64,000 nucleotides of DNA from QPIN01 sp965224575 (GTDB lineage: Bacteria > Pseudomonadota > Gammaproteobacteria > Methylococcales > Methylomonadaceae). Below, in pieces: positions 34,194 to 45,546 of this stretch. Where the stretch lies: contig CBDCZQ010000006.1 in assembly GCA_965224575.1 (NCBI GenBank), positions 1,488,001-1,552,000 on the forward strand, in the 5' to 3' direction. Position 1 is the first letter of the stretch; the number at the start of each line of letters is the position of its first letter. The notes below the pieces were generated by a model, which was not told the DNA's origin, ran no database searches, and saw nothing but the letters and a program-made list of their open reading frames with translations. The translations under genes were made by a program, and so were the position numbers.

Positions 34194-34973
34194 TTACAAT
34201 GGGTTTGATTTTTGTTGATTGAGTAAATGTAGCTTAAGATATTTGTAATAAGTCACTTCAGCATTAGATATTGCAAGCATAAGCCCTTGTTCTCCATCAA
34301 GAAATGATGCGTTAATAAGATACGTACGAAAAAATGTCCATAAGGCACGAAAAATTGCCTGTATTAAAGATGACTTTTTCCCTTTGTCAAAAAGCATTTC
34401 AGCACCTAATGAAGAGTAATTATTAGTTTTATCTAATACTTCTTCTAATGAGGTATAGGAATCGTGAAGAATTGGGTTTTTAAGTTTACTAACAGAGCCA
34501 TTTAAAATTACTCTTTCATGGACTAAAGAATTAGAAAATTCTCCTTGTTTTTTTTGAAATAAACGTAAAACATAGTCAGGCCACCAGCCGCCATGTCTGA
34601 TTTGTTTTCCACAGTAGCTAGATAACCGAGGTATTTCAAATCCATGGTGAGTATTTTGTGGGTTGTGTATAGCTTGTAGTATTTCAGCTTGCAATTCTTT
34701 TGTAATTTGTTCGTCAGCATCAATAGACAAAACCCAGTCACCGCTTGCTTTGTTGAGTGCGCGCTGTTTTTGAGGGCCAAAGCCAGGCCAATCAGTTTCA
34801 AAGACATGTGACGTAAAGGTTTTACAGATTTCGACTGTATTATCAGTACTACCAGAATCTAAAACTACGATCTCATCTGCCCAAGAGACGGACTCTAAAC
34901 AACAGGCAATATGTTCTGACTCGTTTTTTGTGACAATAATAATGCTAAGTGTTGGCATATTTTTTATTGCCAT
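34194..34973 (-). CDS. Glycosyltransferase family 2, WaaE/KdtX-like
   Basis: 259 residues, a single GT-A domain. LSIIIVTKNESEHIACCLESVSWADEIVVLDSGSTDNT is typical of the LPS core beta-1,4-glucosyltransferase WaaE/KdtX group. WPGFGPQKQRALNKASGDWVLSIDADEQIT includes the metal-binding DAD. It probably adds a hexose to the inner core of lipopolysaccharide at the cytoplasmic face. The start overlaps the next upstream gene by ten bases, so it is the distal gene of the LPS operon. Confidence 0.85.
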   Translation of the reverse strand: MAIKNMPTLSIIIVTKNESEHIACCLESVSWADEIVVLDSGSTDNTVEICKTFTSHVFETDWPGFGPQKQRALNKASGDWVLSIDADEQITKELQAEILQAIHNPQNTHHGFEIPRLSSYCGKQIRHGGWWPDYVLRLFQKKQGEFSNSLVHERVILNGSVSKLKNPILHDSYTSLEEVLDKTNNYSSLGAEMLFDKGKKSSLIQAIFRALWTFFRTYLINASFLDGEQGLMLAISNAEVTYYKYLKLHLLNQQKSNPL

Positions 34974-35788
34974 GAAAAATCATTTTCAATCCGTAAACCA
35001 TGCATAGTCATACCATAAAGCTTTATCTCGTTTTGGCTCCATTCTTTTTGTTGGCGTTTTCTTTTAAATTTTTTTAACTTTCGCTCCAGCCAACTTTGTT
35101 TAAGTAAACGGTAATTATAGCGATAAGCCAAGCCATCTTTTTCTTCTAGCCCTCGTTCTTGTTTCATTGCTGTTTGTGTGATTGATCCATAATGATGTAG
35201 CCATGAAGCTCCAGTCATGCCGGTCGCAATGCCTGTTTTATCTGCTTCGTGAAAAAAAAGGGTGTCTTCGTAACCTAATAATTTAGGTGTTGGCTGAAAA
35301 TAACCTATATCTAACCAGACTGATTGATGAACAGCAAGGCATACAGCATGTCTGTCACCGATTCTAAGGCTGTTTTCCATTGTTTTTGATGCATTATTAG
35401 AAAAAGCGTTAAAGTCATAATCGAGAGGACCTTCAACTAAGGATGGAGAAATAATTTTTAGCTTATTCTTTTCTGCCGTATGGATTAAATTTTCGATCCA
35501 ATTAGCTGATACAAGCACATCATTATTCATGATAATCGTCCATTCTGCTTGAAGTGCTAAAGCTCCCTGGTTCCATGCGACCCCGCAACCTAAATTTGCT
35601 TGATTAAAAATAAGGCCGCCTAATGGAATTGATTGTAGATAGTTTCTCGTGTCATCAGTAGAACCATTATCTATGACAACTAGCCGGCTTAGGTCGGTGC
35701 CATGCTGAATCATGCTATCTATACACTGGCGTGTATACTCTACTTGGTTGTAGCAGGCAAAGGTTATTGCATAGTTTGATGGATTCAT
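34964..35788 (-). CDS. Glycosyltransferase family 2
   Basis: 274 residues. An N-terminal GT-A fold begins ITFACYNQVEYTRQCIDSM, with VVIDNGSTDDTRNYL (the nucleotide-sugar site) and WTIIMNNDVLV (DxD variant NND). It resembles rhamnosyl- or glycosyl-transferases of O-antigen and surface polysaccharide loci. The C-terminal part is rich in basic residues (LERKLKKFKRKRQQKEW), suggesting membrane association. Donor and acceptor are unknown. It overlaps the WaaE-like gene and follows the acyltransferase gene by 27 bases. Confidence 0.85.
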   Translation of the reverse strand: MNPSNYAITFACYNQVEYTRQCIDSMIQHGTDLSRLVVIDNGSTDDTRNYLQSIPLGGLIFNQANLGCGVAWNQGALALQAEWTIIMNNDVLVSANWIENLIHTAEKNKLKIISPSLVEGPLDYDFNAFSNNASKTMENSLRIGDRHAVCLAVHQSVWLDIGYFQPTPKLLGYEDTLFFHEADKTGIATGMTGASWLHHYGSITQTAMKQERGLEEKDGLAYRYNYRLLKQSWLERKLKKFKRKRQQKEWSQNEIKLYGMTMHGLRIENDFSWQ

Positions 35789-35815
35789 TGTTTAAGTTAT
35801 TAATAAAAGAGTTGT

Positions 35816-37837
35816 TTATTGTAAGTGGAAGTAATTAGTTAAGTAAAGTGAGCCTGTTTTATTTAAATGATTATCGTCACGATAAAGCATTTGATCATTT
35901 TTAATAGCCCAACAATAATTTTGGTCACAAAAAGCTTTTATTGTGTCCCAGACTCTTACCGTAGGGAACTCGTGTAGCACTTCAAAAGCTAGATCGCGGT
36001 ATTTTTTATGTTTGGCATCAATTATCGATCGTTGTGTGGCGCAAGGTTTTTTTGATGCTTGTCCGCTTATCCTCCATGGTCGTAGACTACAGGCAGAAGG
36101 TCTAAAGTCTAAAGCGGGAATATCCAAAACAAAGATTACTTTTTTATTAGCATCTGTTAAACGTTGAAAAGTTTCTCGCATTGTCGATTGAAAAATTTTA
36201 GCAATATCTTTTTTAGGTGATTTATTGATAAAAGGAGTTAATTGATTCCAAAGATCTTGCTGGTTTGTCTTTTTTTCTGTGAGCTGTTTTAACACGTAGC
36301 TTCCAGAATAACTACTCAGAATGACTGTTTTGACGGTTGGAGTTTTTATAGCAATTTCTAACGCTTTATTAATAAGAGAGGTACATTCTTTATCCGGGTT
36401 ATTAAAAAAAGGTAGGCAAGAACTAACACCAAAATTAAATAGATTGCCCCCCGTTAGCGTGGGATTACTGATAAGCCCGGGGTAAAGGTGATTTGCATGG
36501 CTGTCACCAATTAACATTGCAGTAGCTGGTTTGTGACTACTTTGTTGCAAACAAAAAATATAAGTCCCGTATTTATCTAGGCAGGATTGTTGGGTTATTA
36601 AGTTATTTTTTTCCCAGGGAATCAGCCCGACTTCACCTGCATTCCAATTAGAATAAACTGGGAGACGTTTAGGGTAACCTTGTTTTTGGTAGACTTGAAA
36701 GCCTATTATTCCGATTAAAAATAAACTAATTAATAAGCCAATTGGTATTATCCAATGGTTTCGATAGCGGAATTTTTTTTCAATAAATTGATACGTCCCC
36801 CATGCCAAAATACAGCTTATTATCAATGCAAAAAAACGCAAGCTTGAGCTTGGTCTTTCCATTTCAATAATCTGTAAATAACTTAATATTGGCCAATGCC
36901 ATAAATAAAGAGGATAGCTGATTAAGCCAATAAAAATTGCTGTTTTATTGGAAAGAATATAGCGATTGAACCAGGCCTTTTCTCCAGCTAAAATAATACA
37001 AGCTGCACCGATTGAGGGCATGAGCGCCCATCCGCTGGGAAATAATATATTTTTGATGTTGAAACTAATCCATGCAGTGATGATAAGAATAAAACCAAAC
37101 CAGGAAAGAATATTTGCAAAACTTTTTTCTTTATCAATCGGTTGGTGGATCAGTATATGGTGGGCGACTTTGTCGAAGGTGGGTCGAAAATATAAATTAA
37201 CGTATGCAACCGAGCTACCGATTAATAGTTCCCATGCTCTCGTCTGCGGGTGAAAAAAGACCTTGTCAGGATTATTTTCGATTTGATATACATTTAGCAA
37301 AAAAGAGAATGTCAGGCAGACTAAAATGATTGAGATAGGATTAAGGTGGAGTCGAAAAGCCAGTATAAGTAGTAAGGGAAAAATCAAATAAAACTGCTCT
37401 TCAATACTCAATGACCAGAGATGTAATAGGGGTTTTAGCTCTGCCGAAGTGTCAAAATACCCTGCTTCATTTTCTAAAATAAAATTAGAAATATAAATGG
37501 CTCCTGCCGATATGTGCTTTCCTAATATTTGATATTCATCAGATAATAAAATAAACCAGCCAGAAATTAAGCAAAATATAAGGACTACAAGTAAGGCTGG
37601 AAAAATACGTTTTATTCGTCGGCTATAAAATTCTAATAAACTAAAGTTCCCCTGAGTTAGCCCTTTAAGAATAATTCCGGTAATTAAATAACCAGAAATA
37701 ACAAAAAATATATCTACGCCAATAAAACCCCCTCTTAGGAAACGAGGATATGCGTGGAATATTATAACTAATAAGATTGCGAAAGCGCGAAGTCCATCAA
37801 TATCTGGTCGATAATTTAGATGAGAGTTATGCGTCAT
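35816..37837 (-). CDS. OafA/YrhL-type acyltransferase with C-terminal SGNH domain
   Basis: 673 residues. Residues 1-380 form an acyltransferase-3 membrane domain with RPDIDGLRAFAILLVIIFHAYP, GFIGVDIFFVISGYLI and SLSIEEQFYLIFP. Then the C-terminal half is an SGNH hydrolase-like domain with ATAMLIGDSHANHLYPG (catalytic Ser) and a late YRDDNHLNKTGS (Asp/His). This fusion O-acetylates surface polysaccharide on the periplasmic side. It lies within the LPS cluster between the O-antigen ligase and two glycosyltransferases, fitting an O-antigen decoration role. Confidence 0.92.
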   Translation of the reverse strand: MTHNSHLNYRPDIDGLRAFAILLVIIFHAYPRFLRGGFIGVDIFFVISGYLITGIILKGLTQGNFSLLEFYSRRIKRIFPALLVVLIFCLISGWFILLSDEYQILGKHISAGAIYISNFILENEAGYFDTSAELKPLLHLWSLSIEEQFYLIFPLLLILAFRLHLNPISIILVCLTFSFLLNVYQIENNPDKVFFHPQTRAWELLIGSSVAYVNLYFRPTFDKVAHHILIHQPIDKEKSFANILSWFGFILIITAWISFNIKNILFPSGWALMPSIGAACIILAGEKAWFNRYILSNKTAIFIGLISYPLYLWHWPILSYLQIIEMERPSSSLRFFALIISCILAWGTYQFIEKKFRYRNHWIIPIGLLISLFLIGIIGFQVYQKQGYPKRLPVYSNWNAGEVGLIPWEKNNLITQQSCLDKYGTYIFCLQQSSHKPATAMLIGDSHANHLYPGLISNPTLTGGNLFNFGVSSCLPFFNNPDKECTSLINKALEIAIKTPTVKTVILSSYSGSYVLKQLTEKKTNQQDLWNQLTPFINKSPKKDIAKIFQSTMRETFQRLTDANKKVIFVLDIPALDFRPSACSLRPWRISGQASKKPCATQRSIIDAKHKKYRDLAFEVLHEFPTVRVWDTIKAFCDQNYCWAIKNDQMLYRDDNHLNKTGSLYLTNYFHLQ

Positions 37838-37852
37838 AGTCGTTTAAATAGG

Positions 37853-39151
37853 CTAGGAAACAATTTTATTTTTGGTTGCATGTTCTCCAGCTATTTGTGC
37901 TGTTAATCCAGCAATAATTAAGCCATAAAAACTAGATAAGTATTTTAAGTTAAATACTTCTATGCTGATACTACAGATGGCTAGGCAGGTGATATACGCA
38001 AGTCCAAGCTGAGAAGCTTTGGCTATGTCAGGAGTTTTATGTTTTGCATTTTTAGCAAATAGTAAAAAAGGAGTAATAAATAAAAATAATACCGATAGTG
38101 TACCTGTAATACCAGAACGTAGAGTGTTTGCTAATAGCTCGTTATGCGTGCCACAGCATGCCAGTGTTCCTTTAGCAGCTTCCGAGGCGGTCGAGCTAAA
38201 CCAGGGTTCATTTAAAAATGCAGCGTAGCCTTTATTTCCATAGCCAAAAAGAGGATTGTGTAAAAAAAGTTGCCAGGTTATTTTCCATATTGATAGTCTA
38301 AGCCCTGTTGGTGAGTCTACATTAGAGTGATTAAGCCAGTTGATAATTTCATAAAAGCCACTTGATGATCTATTGCCTGGATAGGTAAAAAAACCAGCTG
38401 ATGATATAAAGTAAAATGCAATAATGAGTATTAGTAGCCAAGGAAGGTAATGACGTATTGTGCGAAAATTAAAAATCAGCCAAATCACTAGAATAAAAGG
38501 GATTGCTAGCCAGGCTCCTCGAGTTCCTGAACCTATTATTAAAGTTAAGCCTATTAAAAAACCAGAGGCTTGATATAAACGCCAAATTAATGATGGTTTT
38601 GATGGTGCGGTCAAATGAAATAGGCAAAAACTGGTAAGAACAGTTGTGTATGTGCCAAAAGCATTAGGTCTGACAAAGGCGGTGGCATATCTCCCCAGTT
38701 CTTTTGCAACTATTTCAGGGTGAAGAAAAAGAGAAAGAGCTATTGCCCATAATGCTAAGGGTGATGCCAGAGATAATAAATGAGAAAAATTAACCTTTTT
38801 ATAAATAAAAAAAAATAATATAGGGATTGAGAATAGCATTCTTGATGGGCCGTCATAGGCTCTCATAAGCCAGTCTTGTCTTCCAAGTTGGCTTAAAAAT
38901 ATTGCAATGACTGGAAGTGATAGAGCAATCAGGGTGGGCCAAATAATGTTAAATGTATTTGTTTGGATAAGATGAATAGTACTTTTTTTTATATAAAAAA
39001 GTGAAGGGATTAGGAGTAAAAAAAGACAAGTATTCGTCATTCCCTTTATGGATAAAAAGCCTAAAATGCTGGCAAGTAATACCAGTATTAAATAAGAATC
39101 TAGCCACTTGTTATCTGGCCTGCCAAGTATATTTAATTGCCTAAGTGTCAT
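37853..39151 (-). CDS. O-antigen ligase family protein (WaaL-like)
   Basis: 432 residues with about 11-12 hydrophobic segments and one large periplasmic loop. The Wzy_C/WaaL motif is visible as LIIGSGTRGAWLAIPFIL with NPLFGYGNKGYAAF further on, and GTHNELLANTLRSGITG holds the conserved His of the ligase active site. It would transfer undecaprenyl-linked polysaccharide to lipid A-core at the periplasmic face. A polymerase (Wzy) role is harder to exclude by sequence alone. It sits among core-modifying genes and lies 15 bases upstream of the acyltransferase. Confidence 0.85.
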   Translation of the reverse strand: MTLRQLNILGRPDNKWLDSYLILVLLASILGFLSIKGMTNTCLFLLLIPSLFYIKKSTIHLIQTNTFNIIWPTLIALSLPVIAIFLSQLGRQDWLMRAYDGPSRMLFSIPILFFFIYKKVNFSHLLSLASPLALWAIALSLFLHPEIVAKELGRYATAFVRPNAFGTYTTVLTSFCLFHLTAPSKPSLIWRLYQASGFLIGLTLIIGSGTRGAWLAIPFILVIWLIFNFRTIRHYLPWLLILIIAFYFISSAGFFTYPGNRSSSGFYEIINWLNHSNVDSPTGLRLSIWKITWQLFLHNPLFGYGNKGYAAFLNEPWFSSTASEAAKGTLACCGTHNELLANTLRSGITGTLSVLFLFITPFLLFAKNAKHKTPDIAKASQLGLAYITCLAICSISIEVFNLKYLSSFYGLIIAGLTAQIAGEHATKNKIVS

Positions 39152-39314
39152 GGGTATTTAGTTAGAATATCTAATGTGTGGTATGAGCAAAAAATAGGAA
39201 GGCTTGTTTGAATGCGCATATTTTATAACGATATGAAAATAAAAGTATAACTATTCACCCAGTATTAGTTAAGTCTGGGGATGCCATGAAAAAAAGTGAT
39301 TGATTTTAGTAGGC

Positions 39315-40352
39315 TCATTCTTTTTCAGATATTACATAATGAGATGATTTCAAAAGAAATCTTTTTTCAACTAAATGCCAGGATAAATAAGATGTTATGA
39401 ATATACAAAAGACCAGTGATACTAGACCTAAAATGATATTTGAAAAGAGGTCATAATAAATAAATATTTGTATGATTGGAAAGTGCCAAATATAAACCCC
39501 AAATGATAAATCCCCATGTTTGCAAAAGTTTCCAAGATAGCTAAAAATTGTGGCAAAATAAATGATTATTACTGCCAAGGCAGCAGGGTATAGATAATTT
39601 ATATTAACGATAAATATGTGTGTTAGAAGAATTGCTAAAGATCCTATCAAAATTGGTAGATAGTGTTTGTGAAAAAAATCGAAATAATAATAAAGAAATG
39701 CGCCAGAAATAAAAAAGGTCATTTGTCCTGGAAGTTGTCTTTCGAGCCTTATAAAAATTTCCATCTCATAATGTGATGATAGCCAAAACATGGTAAAGGA
39801 ATAAAAAAGAGATAAGAAATAAATAGAACAAAGAACAAGAGCTTTGTTTGATTTTGAAAGGATGTAAGTAATCATTGGAACCAAGCAATAAAACATAACT
39901 TCAATTTTAATTGTCCAAAGAGCGCCATTAACTACATGCCATGGGTTCTCGTTGAATACACCGGGAAGAGTGAGATGAATAAAATTTAAAGTGAGTAAAT
40001 TAAAAAAAATATATCTTATAAACTCAATATTGAAGTACCCATAAAATGATTCGGTAGAGATAAAAAACATAAAAAATGCACATAAAATAATAACAGTGAA
40101 ATATCCGGGAAATATTCGTCTTGCTCTTTTGATGGCATAGTTCATTATTTTTGGGTTAGAGTCAAAGCTCATGAAAATTAAAAAACCACTAATAATAAAA
40201 AAAGAATCAACAGCGTTTTTAGAATTAAGAAATTGACTGCATATTGTTAATATCTCAAGTTGCGTTAACATTTCTACATGAACAATGGCTACTATGATAG
40301 CCAATATTAATCTCAGGATATCGAAGTTATTTGATTTTTTATTAATATACAT
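39315..40352 (-). CDS. Acyltransferase 3 family membrane protein
   Basis: 345 residues, about ten membrane segments, no SGNH tail. It starts NNFDILRLILAIIVAIVHVE and has NAVDSFFIISGFLIFMSFD, PWHVVNGALWTIKIEVMFYCLVP and FGVYIWHFPIIQIF, all acyltransferase-3 hallmarks. It probably acetylates a sugar of the surface polysaccharide. Codon use and base composition are very AT-rich compared with neighbours. There are 163-base and 54-base gaps around it, so it may have been added to the cluster separately. Confidence 0.88.
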   Translation of the reverse strand: MYINKKSNNFDILRLILAIIVAIVHVEMLTQLEILTICSQFLNSKNAVDSFFIISGFLIFMSFDSNPKIMNYAIKRARRIFPGYFTVIILCAFFMFFISTESFYGYFNIEFIRYIFFNLLTLNFIHLTLPGVFNENPWHVVNGALWTIKIEVMFYCLVPMITYILSKSNKALVLCSIYFLSLFYSFTMFWLSSHYEMEIFIRLERQLPGQMTFFISGAFLYYYFDFFHKHYLPILIGSLAILLTHIFIVNINYLYPAALAVIIIYFATIFSYLGNFCKHGDLSFGVYIWHFPIIQIFIYYDLFSNIILGLVSLVFCIFITSYLSWHLVEKRFLLKSSHYVISEKE

Positions 40353-40406
40353 TTTAGTTTTATAGATACCGCTTCTGTATTCACAACTGCGAGTTTCTTA
40401 TTTAAA

Positions 40407-41522
40407 TTATGGCAGTGTTTTTTTTAATGCTAAGTTAATATATTCGATGACTTTTTTGCTGGTTAAACTCTCAAGACATTCACTTCTGCTAAGTCTATGT
40501 TTATCACAGCCTTCTTCATAGCATGGAACACAATCACCTTCACCTTCACCTTCACCTTCACCTTGTACTAAATAAATATTATTAACCTGTTGAGATCCTT
40601 TTGTTATAAAAGGATTTTGGTTAAGGTGATAATCAATTGGCCAAGGCGCCCATTTGACAGGGTTAGTGGGTCCAAACAAGGCGATGACTTGTGTGCCTGT
40701 TGCTGCAGCTAGATGGGTGATACCTGTGTCAGGGCCAATAAACAGTTTGGCGTGTGAAATAATATGGCTTAAATTTGCTAAAGAAATTTTTCCTGCAAGG
40801 TTAAGGGTGTTTTTTGGCAGTTTTTTTTGTATTTGATGGATATAATCCTTTTCATCTTCACCAGGGCCGCCAGAAAGGATTATTTTTAATCCTTGTGATT
40901 GCAGATATTCTCCTATTTCAATCCATCCTTGATAGTGCCACTGTTTATATCTCCATTGTGGGTAAAGGTGTATAACAGCGTAGTTTTCAGTAATGTTAAA
41001 ATTAGTGGGAACTAAAAAATTTTCTGATTTTGGAGGGACTAAGTCATATAGAGAGGGAATATTTAAAACGCTAGAAAGTTTAAGAAATTCTAGGATAGTG
41101 TGATTTTTAATATTATCAAATTCGACCCAGCCCTGAGTAAAAAACCGTTTCCACCAGCCTTTTTCTGGACGAGGAGGGACAAAGCCAATTCTATTTGGAG
41201 CAGAAATTAAGCCGTATAAAAATCGACGGTCGCCAGTTTGTGTCACAATACTAAGGTTATATTTGCGAAAAATTTGTTTAAATAAAGTAATTGTGTCGGT
41301 GAAGTTTGGGTGTTGAGCTGTTGTTATAACTTTTCGTATGTCAGGGTTTCCTTCCAGCATTGAGGCAGTGTGGGAATAAACTAAAACATCAATATTTGAG
41401 GCTGGGTAAGCTTTTTTAAAGGATCTAATTAAAGGTGTAGTTAATAATACGTCGCCAAGGTAGCGCATTGAAATTATTAGAATAGTATGAGGCGCTTTTT
41501 GTAAAGGAAGTTGTTGTTTCAT
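40407..41522 (-). CDS. Glycosyltransferase family 9, LPS heptosyltransferase (RfaQ/WaaQ-like)
   Basis: 371 residues. MRYLGDVLLTTPLIRSFKKAYP at the N-terminus and AKLFIGPDTGITHLAAATG with VIALFGPTNPVKWAPWP in the second domain are GT9 signatures. It adds heptose to the LPS core in the cytoplasm. Near the C-terminus a run GEGEGEGEGD (encoded by a 6-bp repeat) precedes CVPCYEEGCDKH, a Cys-rich segment often found in this enzyme group. It is the first gene of the minus-strand LPS cluster and divergent from msbA. Confidence 0.88.
   Translation of the reverse strand: MKQQLPLQKAPHTILIISMRYLGDVLLTTPLIRSFKKAYPASNIDVLVYSHTASMLEGNPDIRKVITTAQHPNFTDTITLFKQIFRKYNLSIVTQTGDRRFLYGLISAPNRIGFVPPRPEKGWWKRFFTQGWVEFDNIKNHTILEFLKLSSVLNIPSLYDLVPPKSENFLVPTNFNITENYAVIHLYPQWRYKQWHYQGWIEIGEYLQSQGLKIILSGGPGEDEKDYIHQIQKKLPKNTLNLAGKISLANLSHIISHAKLFIGPDTGITHLAAATGTQVIALFGPTNPVKWAPWPIDYHLNQNPFITKGSQQVNNIYLVQGEGEGEGEGDCVPCYEEGCDKHRLSRSECLESLTSKKVIEYINLALKKTLP
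40534..40563. repeat. Hexanucleotide tandem repeat, 5 copies, inside the heptosyltransferase gene
   Basis: TCACCT repeated five times without mismatch. On the coding strand it gives (Gly-Glu)n. Being a multiple of three, it can change length but not reading frame. Confidence 0.9.
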
Positions 41523-41652
41523 ATTATGTGTTTTAACTGCTGGCTAAGTTAATATAACATAGCAAGAAAGTAGGTTGATATAGTTGTGGGTTTGTCTTGA
41601 AACGATGTTCAAAGTAGAGGCGTCCCTAAAGTGATAAGAGGTTATTAAATTA

Positions 41653-43398
41653 ATGAAAAAAACAAGGAAACGCTCGGGGCGTGTGGTCTACAAGCGGCTT
41701 ATGAGTTATGTGTTCCCTTATTGGCGTATCTTTGCGCTAAGTATTTTAGGTTTTTTGTTGTATGCATCAACGCAGCCAATGGTGGCGATGATTATTCAGC
41801 ACATTATTGATACATTAAATACTGAAGAGAGGGTTGGGATAGAATATTTGCCCTTGTTTTTTATTGCTTTATTCTTAGTTCGAGGTGTAGGCTCATTTTT
41901 GGGGAATTATTTTTTGGCTAGAATTTCTGGGAATGTCATTCATAATTTGAGATGTGAATTATTCAATCATTATACTGCTCTGCCTACTCAATACTTTGAC
42001 AATAATAATAGTGGTTATTTGATTTCTCGAATTACACATAATGTGGGCGAAGTGACTAGAGCAACAACAGATTCTGTGAGGTCGTTTGTTAGGGAGGGTT
42101 TAACTGCACTAGGCTTGCTGATATTTTTAACTTACACAAATTGGCAATTGTCTTTGGTTTTTCTGGCAATTGCGCCAATTGTTGCTTTTATGGTGAGTTA
42201 TGTCAGTAAGCGATTAAAGCGGTTGAGTCGGAATATGCAGAATACAGTAGGAGATTTGACACATATCACATCGGAAATGGTGACAGGGAATAGAATTGTC
42301 AAAAGCTTTAGTGGAGAGGAATATGAAAGAGAAAGGTTTAAAGAGGTTAGCTTAGATAACAGGCGACAGTATTTAAAATTAATTATGACTATGGCGATTC
42401 ATAACCCTTTAATGCAATTTGTAGTTTCATTAGCACTTGCGGGATTAATGTATCTTGCTTTAATAATCATGAAGGATGCAGGGACAGGAGAGTTTGTGGC
42501 TTATTTAACGGCTGCATTTTTCTTGCCGAAGCCGATTAGGCAGTTAAGCGATGCCAATGCGGAAATTCAGAGAGGAATAGCGGCGGCAGAATCACTGTTT
42601 GAAGTTTTAGATGAATCTATTGAAAAGGACAGTGGTGATTATCAAAATACAAATTGCAGGGGGAAAATTGAAATAAATAATTTATCTTTTCAATATGAAG
42701 GGACTGAATTGCTTGCATTAAAAAATATAAACTTGGTAGTTGAACCTGGTCAAACTGTTGCATTGGTAGGTGTGTCAGGGGGGGGGAAAAGTACCTTAAT
42801 TAATTTATTGCCTAGGTTTTATGACTACACAGAAGGTAGGGTTCTGCTGGATGGAGTAGATATTAAAAAATATAAACTTAGAGAGTTAAGAAAACAAATT
42901 GCGTTAGTTACACAGAATGTAACTTTGTTCAACGCAACAATAGCAAGCAATATCGCATACGGAATGACAGGGGAGGTGAGCAGAGAAAGCATAGTAACTG
43001 CAGCAAGAGATGCATATGCGATGGAGTTTATTGAAAAAATGCCTAATGGGTTAGATACAGATATTGGTGAAAATGGAGTGAAGCTATCGGGAGGGCAAAG
43101 ACAACGTTTAGCTTTAGCGAGAGCGCTATTGAAGGATGCTCCTGTTTTAATTTTAGATGAAGCAACATCGGCTTTAGATACAGAATCCGAAAGATATATT
43201 CAAAAAGCGCTAAACAGAGTTATGAAAAATAGAACCACAGTCGTTGTAGCTCACAGGTTGTCAACTATTGAGACTGCGGATATTATTGTGGTAATGGAAA
43301 GGGGGGAGATAATTGAAAGAGGGGCGCATAAGGATTTAATTATAAAAAATGGTGCTTATGCAAGACTACACGGAATGCAGTTTAGAGAGATTGAATAA
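41653..43398 (+). CDS. msbA: Lipid A export ATP-binding/permease protein MsbA
   Basis: 581 residues, a half-ABC transporter. Residues 20-310 hold six membrane helices; the rest is a nucleotide-binding domain with Walker A VGVSGGGKSTL, signature LSGGQRQRLALARALL, Walker B VLILDEATSALD and the H-loop VVVAHRLSTIE. Length and sequence fit MsbA, which flips core-lipid A across the inner membrane. Its location next to an LPS core/O-antigen cluster supports this. It is divergent from the heptosyltransferase and is followed by the rRNA operon with no clear terminator. Confidence 0.92.
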   Translation: MKKTRKRSGRVVYKRLMSYVFPYWRIFALSILGFLLYASTQPMVAMIIQHIIDTLNTEERVGIEYLPLFFIALFLVRGVGSFLGNYFLARISGNVIHNLRCELFNHYTALPTQYFDNNNSGYLISRITHNVGEVTRATTDSVRSFVREGLTALGLLIFLTYTNWQLSLVFLAIAPIVAFMVSYVSKRLKRLSRNMQNTVGDLTHITSEMVTGNRIVKSFSGEEYERERFKEVSLDNRRQYLKLIMTMAIHNPLMQFVVSLALAGLMYLALIIMKDAGTGEFVAYLTAAFFLPKPIRQLSDANAEIQRGIAAAESLFEVLDESIEKDSGDYQNTNCRGKIEINNLSFQYEGTELLALKNINLVVEPGQTVALVGVSGGGKSTLINLLPRFYDYTEGRVLLDGVDIKKYKLRELRKQIALVTQNVTLFNATIASNIAYGMTGEVSRESIVTAARDAYAMEFIEKMPNGLDTDIGENGVKLSGGQRQRLALARALLKDAPVLILDEATSALDTESERYIQKALNRVMKNRTTVVVAHRLSTIETADIIVVMERGEIIERGAHKDLIIKNGAYARLHGMQFREIE

Positions 43399-43548
43399 GA
43401 AATTGTGTGGTGATATTGCTTTGATTATTCAAAGAATATAGATAGATAATAGGATTTATCTCACTAAAAATTATAACAATTGTGTTTGGTTTGCACGGGC
43501 AAGAGAGTTTTAAGTGGAATGTCTCTTCTGAATAACCCAAAAAAAGCA

Positions 43549-43576
43549 TTGACAGATTAAGTTGGTTCTGTAGAAT
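43549..43576 (+). promoter_or_regulatory. rRNA operon promoter
   Basis: TTGACA (43549-43554) and TAGAAT (43571-43576) are spaced by 16 bases. A-rich sequence upstream (CCAAAAAAAG) could act as an UP element. Predicted start is near 43583, giving a leader of about 270 bases before 16S. Confidence 0.8.
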
Positions 43577-43625
43577 AGTCGGACTCAGCAGAACGGAAGT
43601 GAAGTTGAAAAGGCTTCGGTCTTAG

Positions 43626-43637
43626 GGCTCTTTAAAA
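43626..43637 (+). promoter_or_regulatory. boxA antitermination site in the rRNA leader
   Basis: GCTCTTTAAAAA matches the boxA core (GCTCTTTAA), at which NusB/NusE load to prevent early termination of rRNA transcription. Confidence 0.7.
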
Positions 43638-43850
43638 ACGAAATCGAAATAATTTGTGTGGGTACTTGTGCTGGATATTTTTAGCTGTAGTGAAGAAATA
43701 TTCGACACGATATTCACGTCAATTCAAGAGAAGGCTTTTTCGGAAGTTTTTTCTTAAAAACGTCAATAAGTAAAGCTTCGGATAATTATCTTATCTGGAG
43801 TTGTCGAGCCAAGATTGGAAACTAATCTTACTTAGTTTCAAACTGATTAT

Positions 43851-45389
<1,539 letters not shown>

Positions 45390-45462
45390 CAAAGACAGCG
45401 AAAAGCTGGCATGAGTGCCTACAACAAATTATTTCGATTGAAACTCAGCAAAACAGACGATT

Positions 45463-45539
<77 letters not shown>

Positions 45540-45546
45540 ATTTTGC

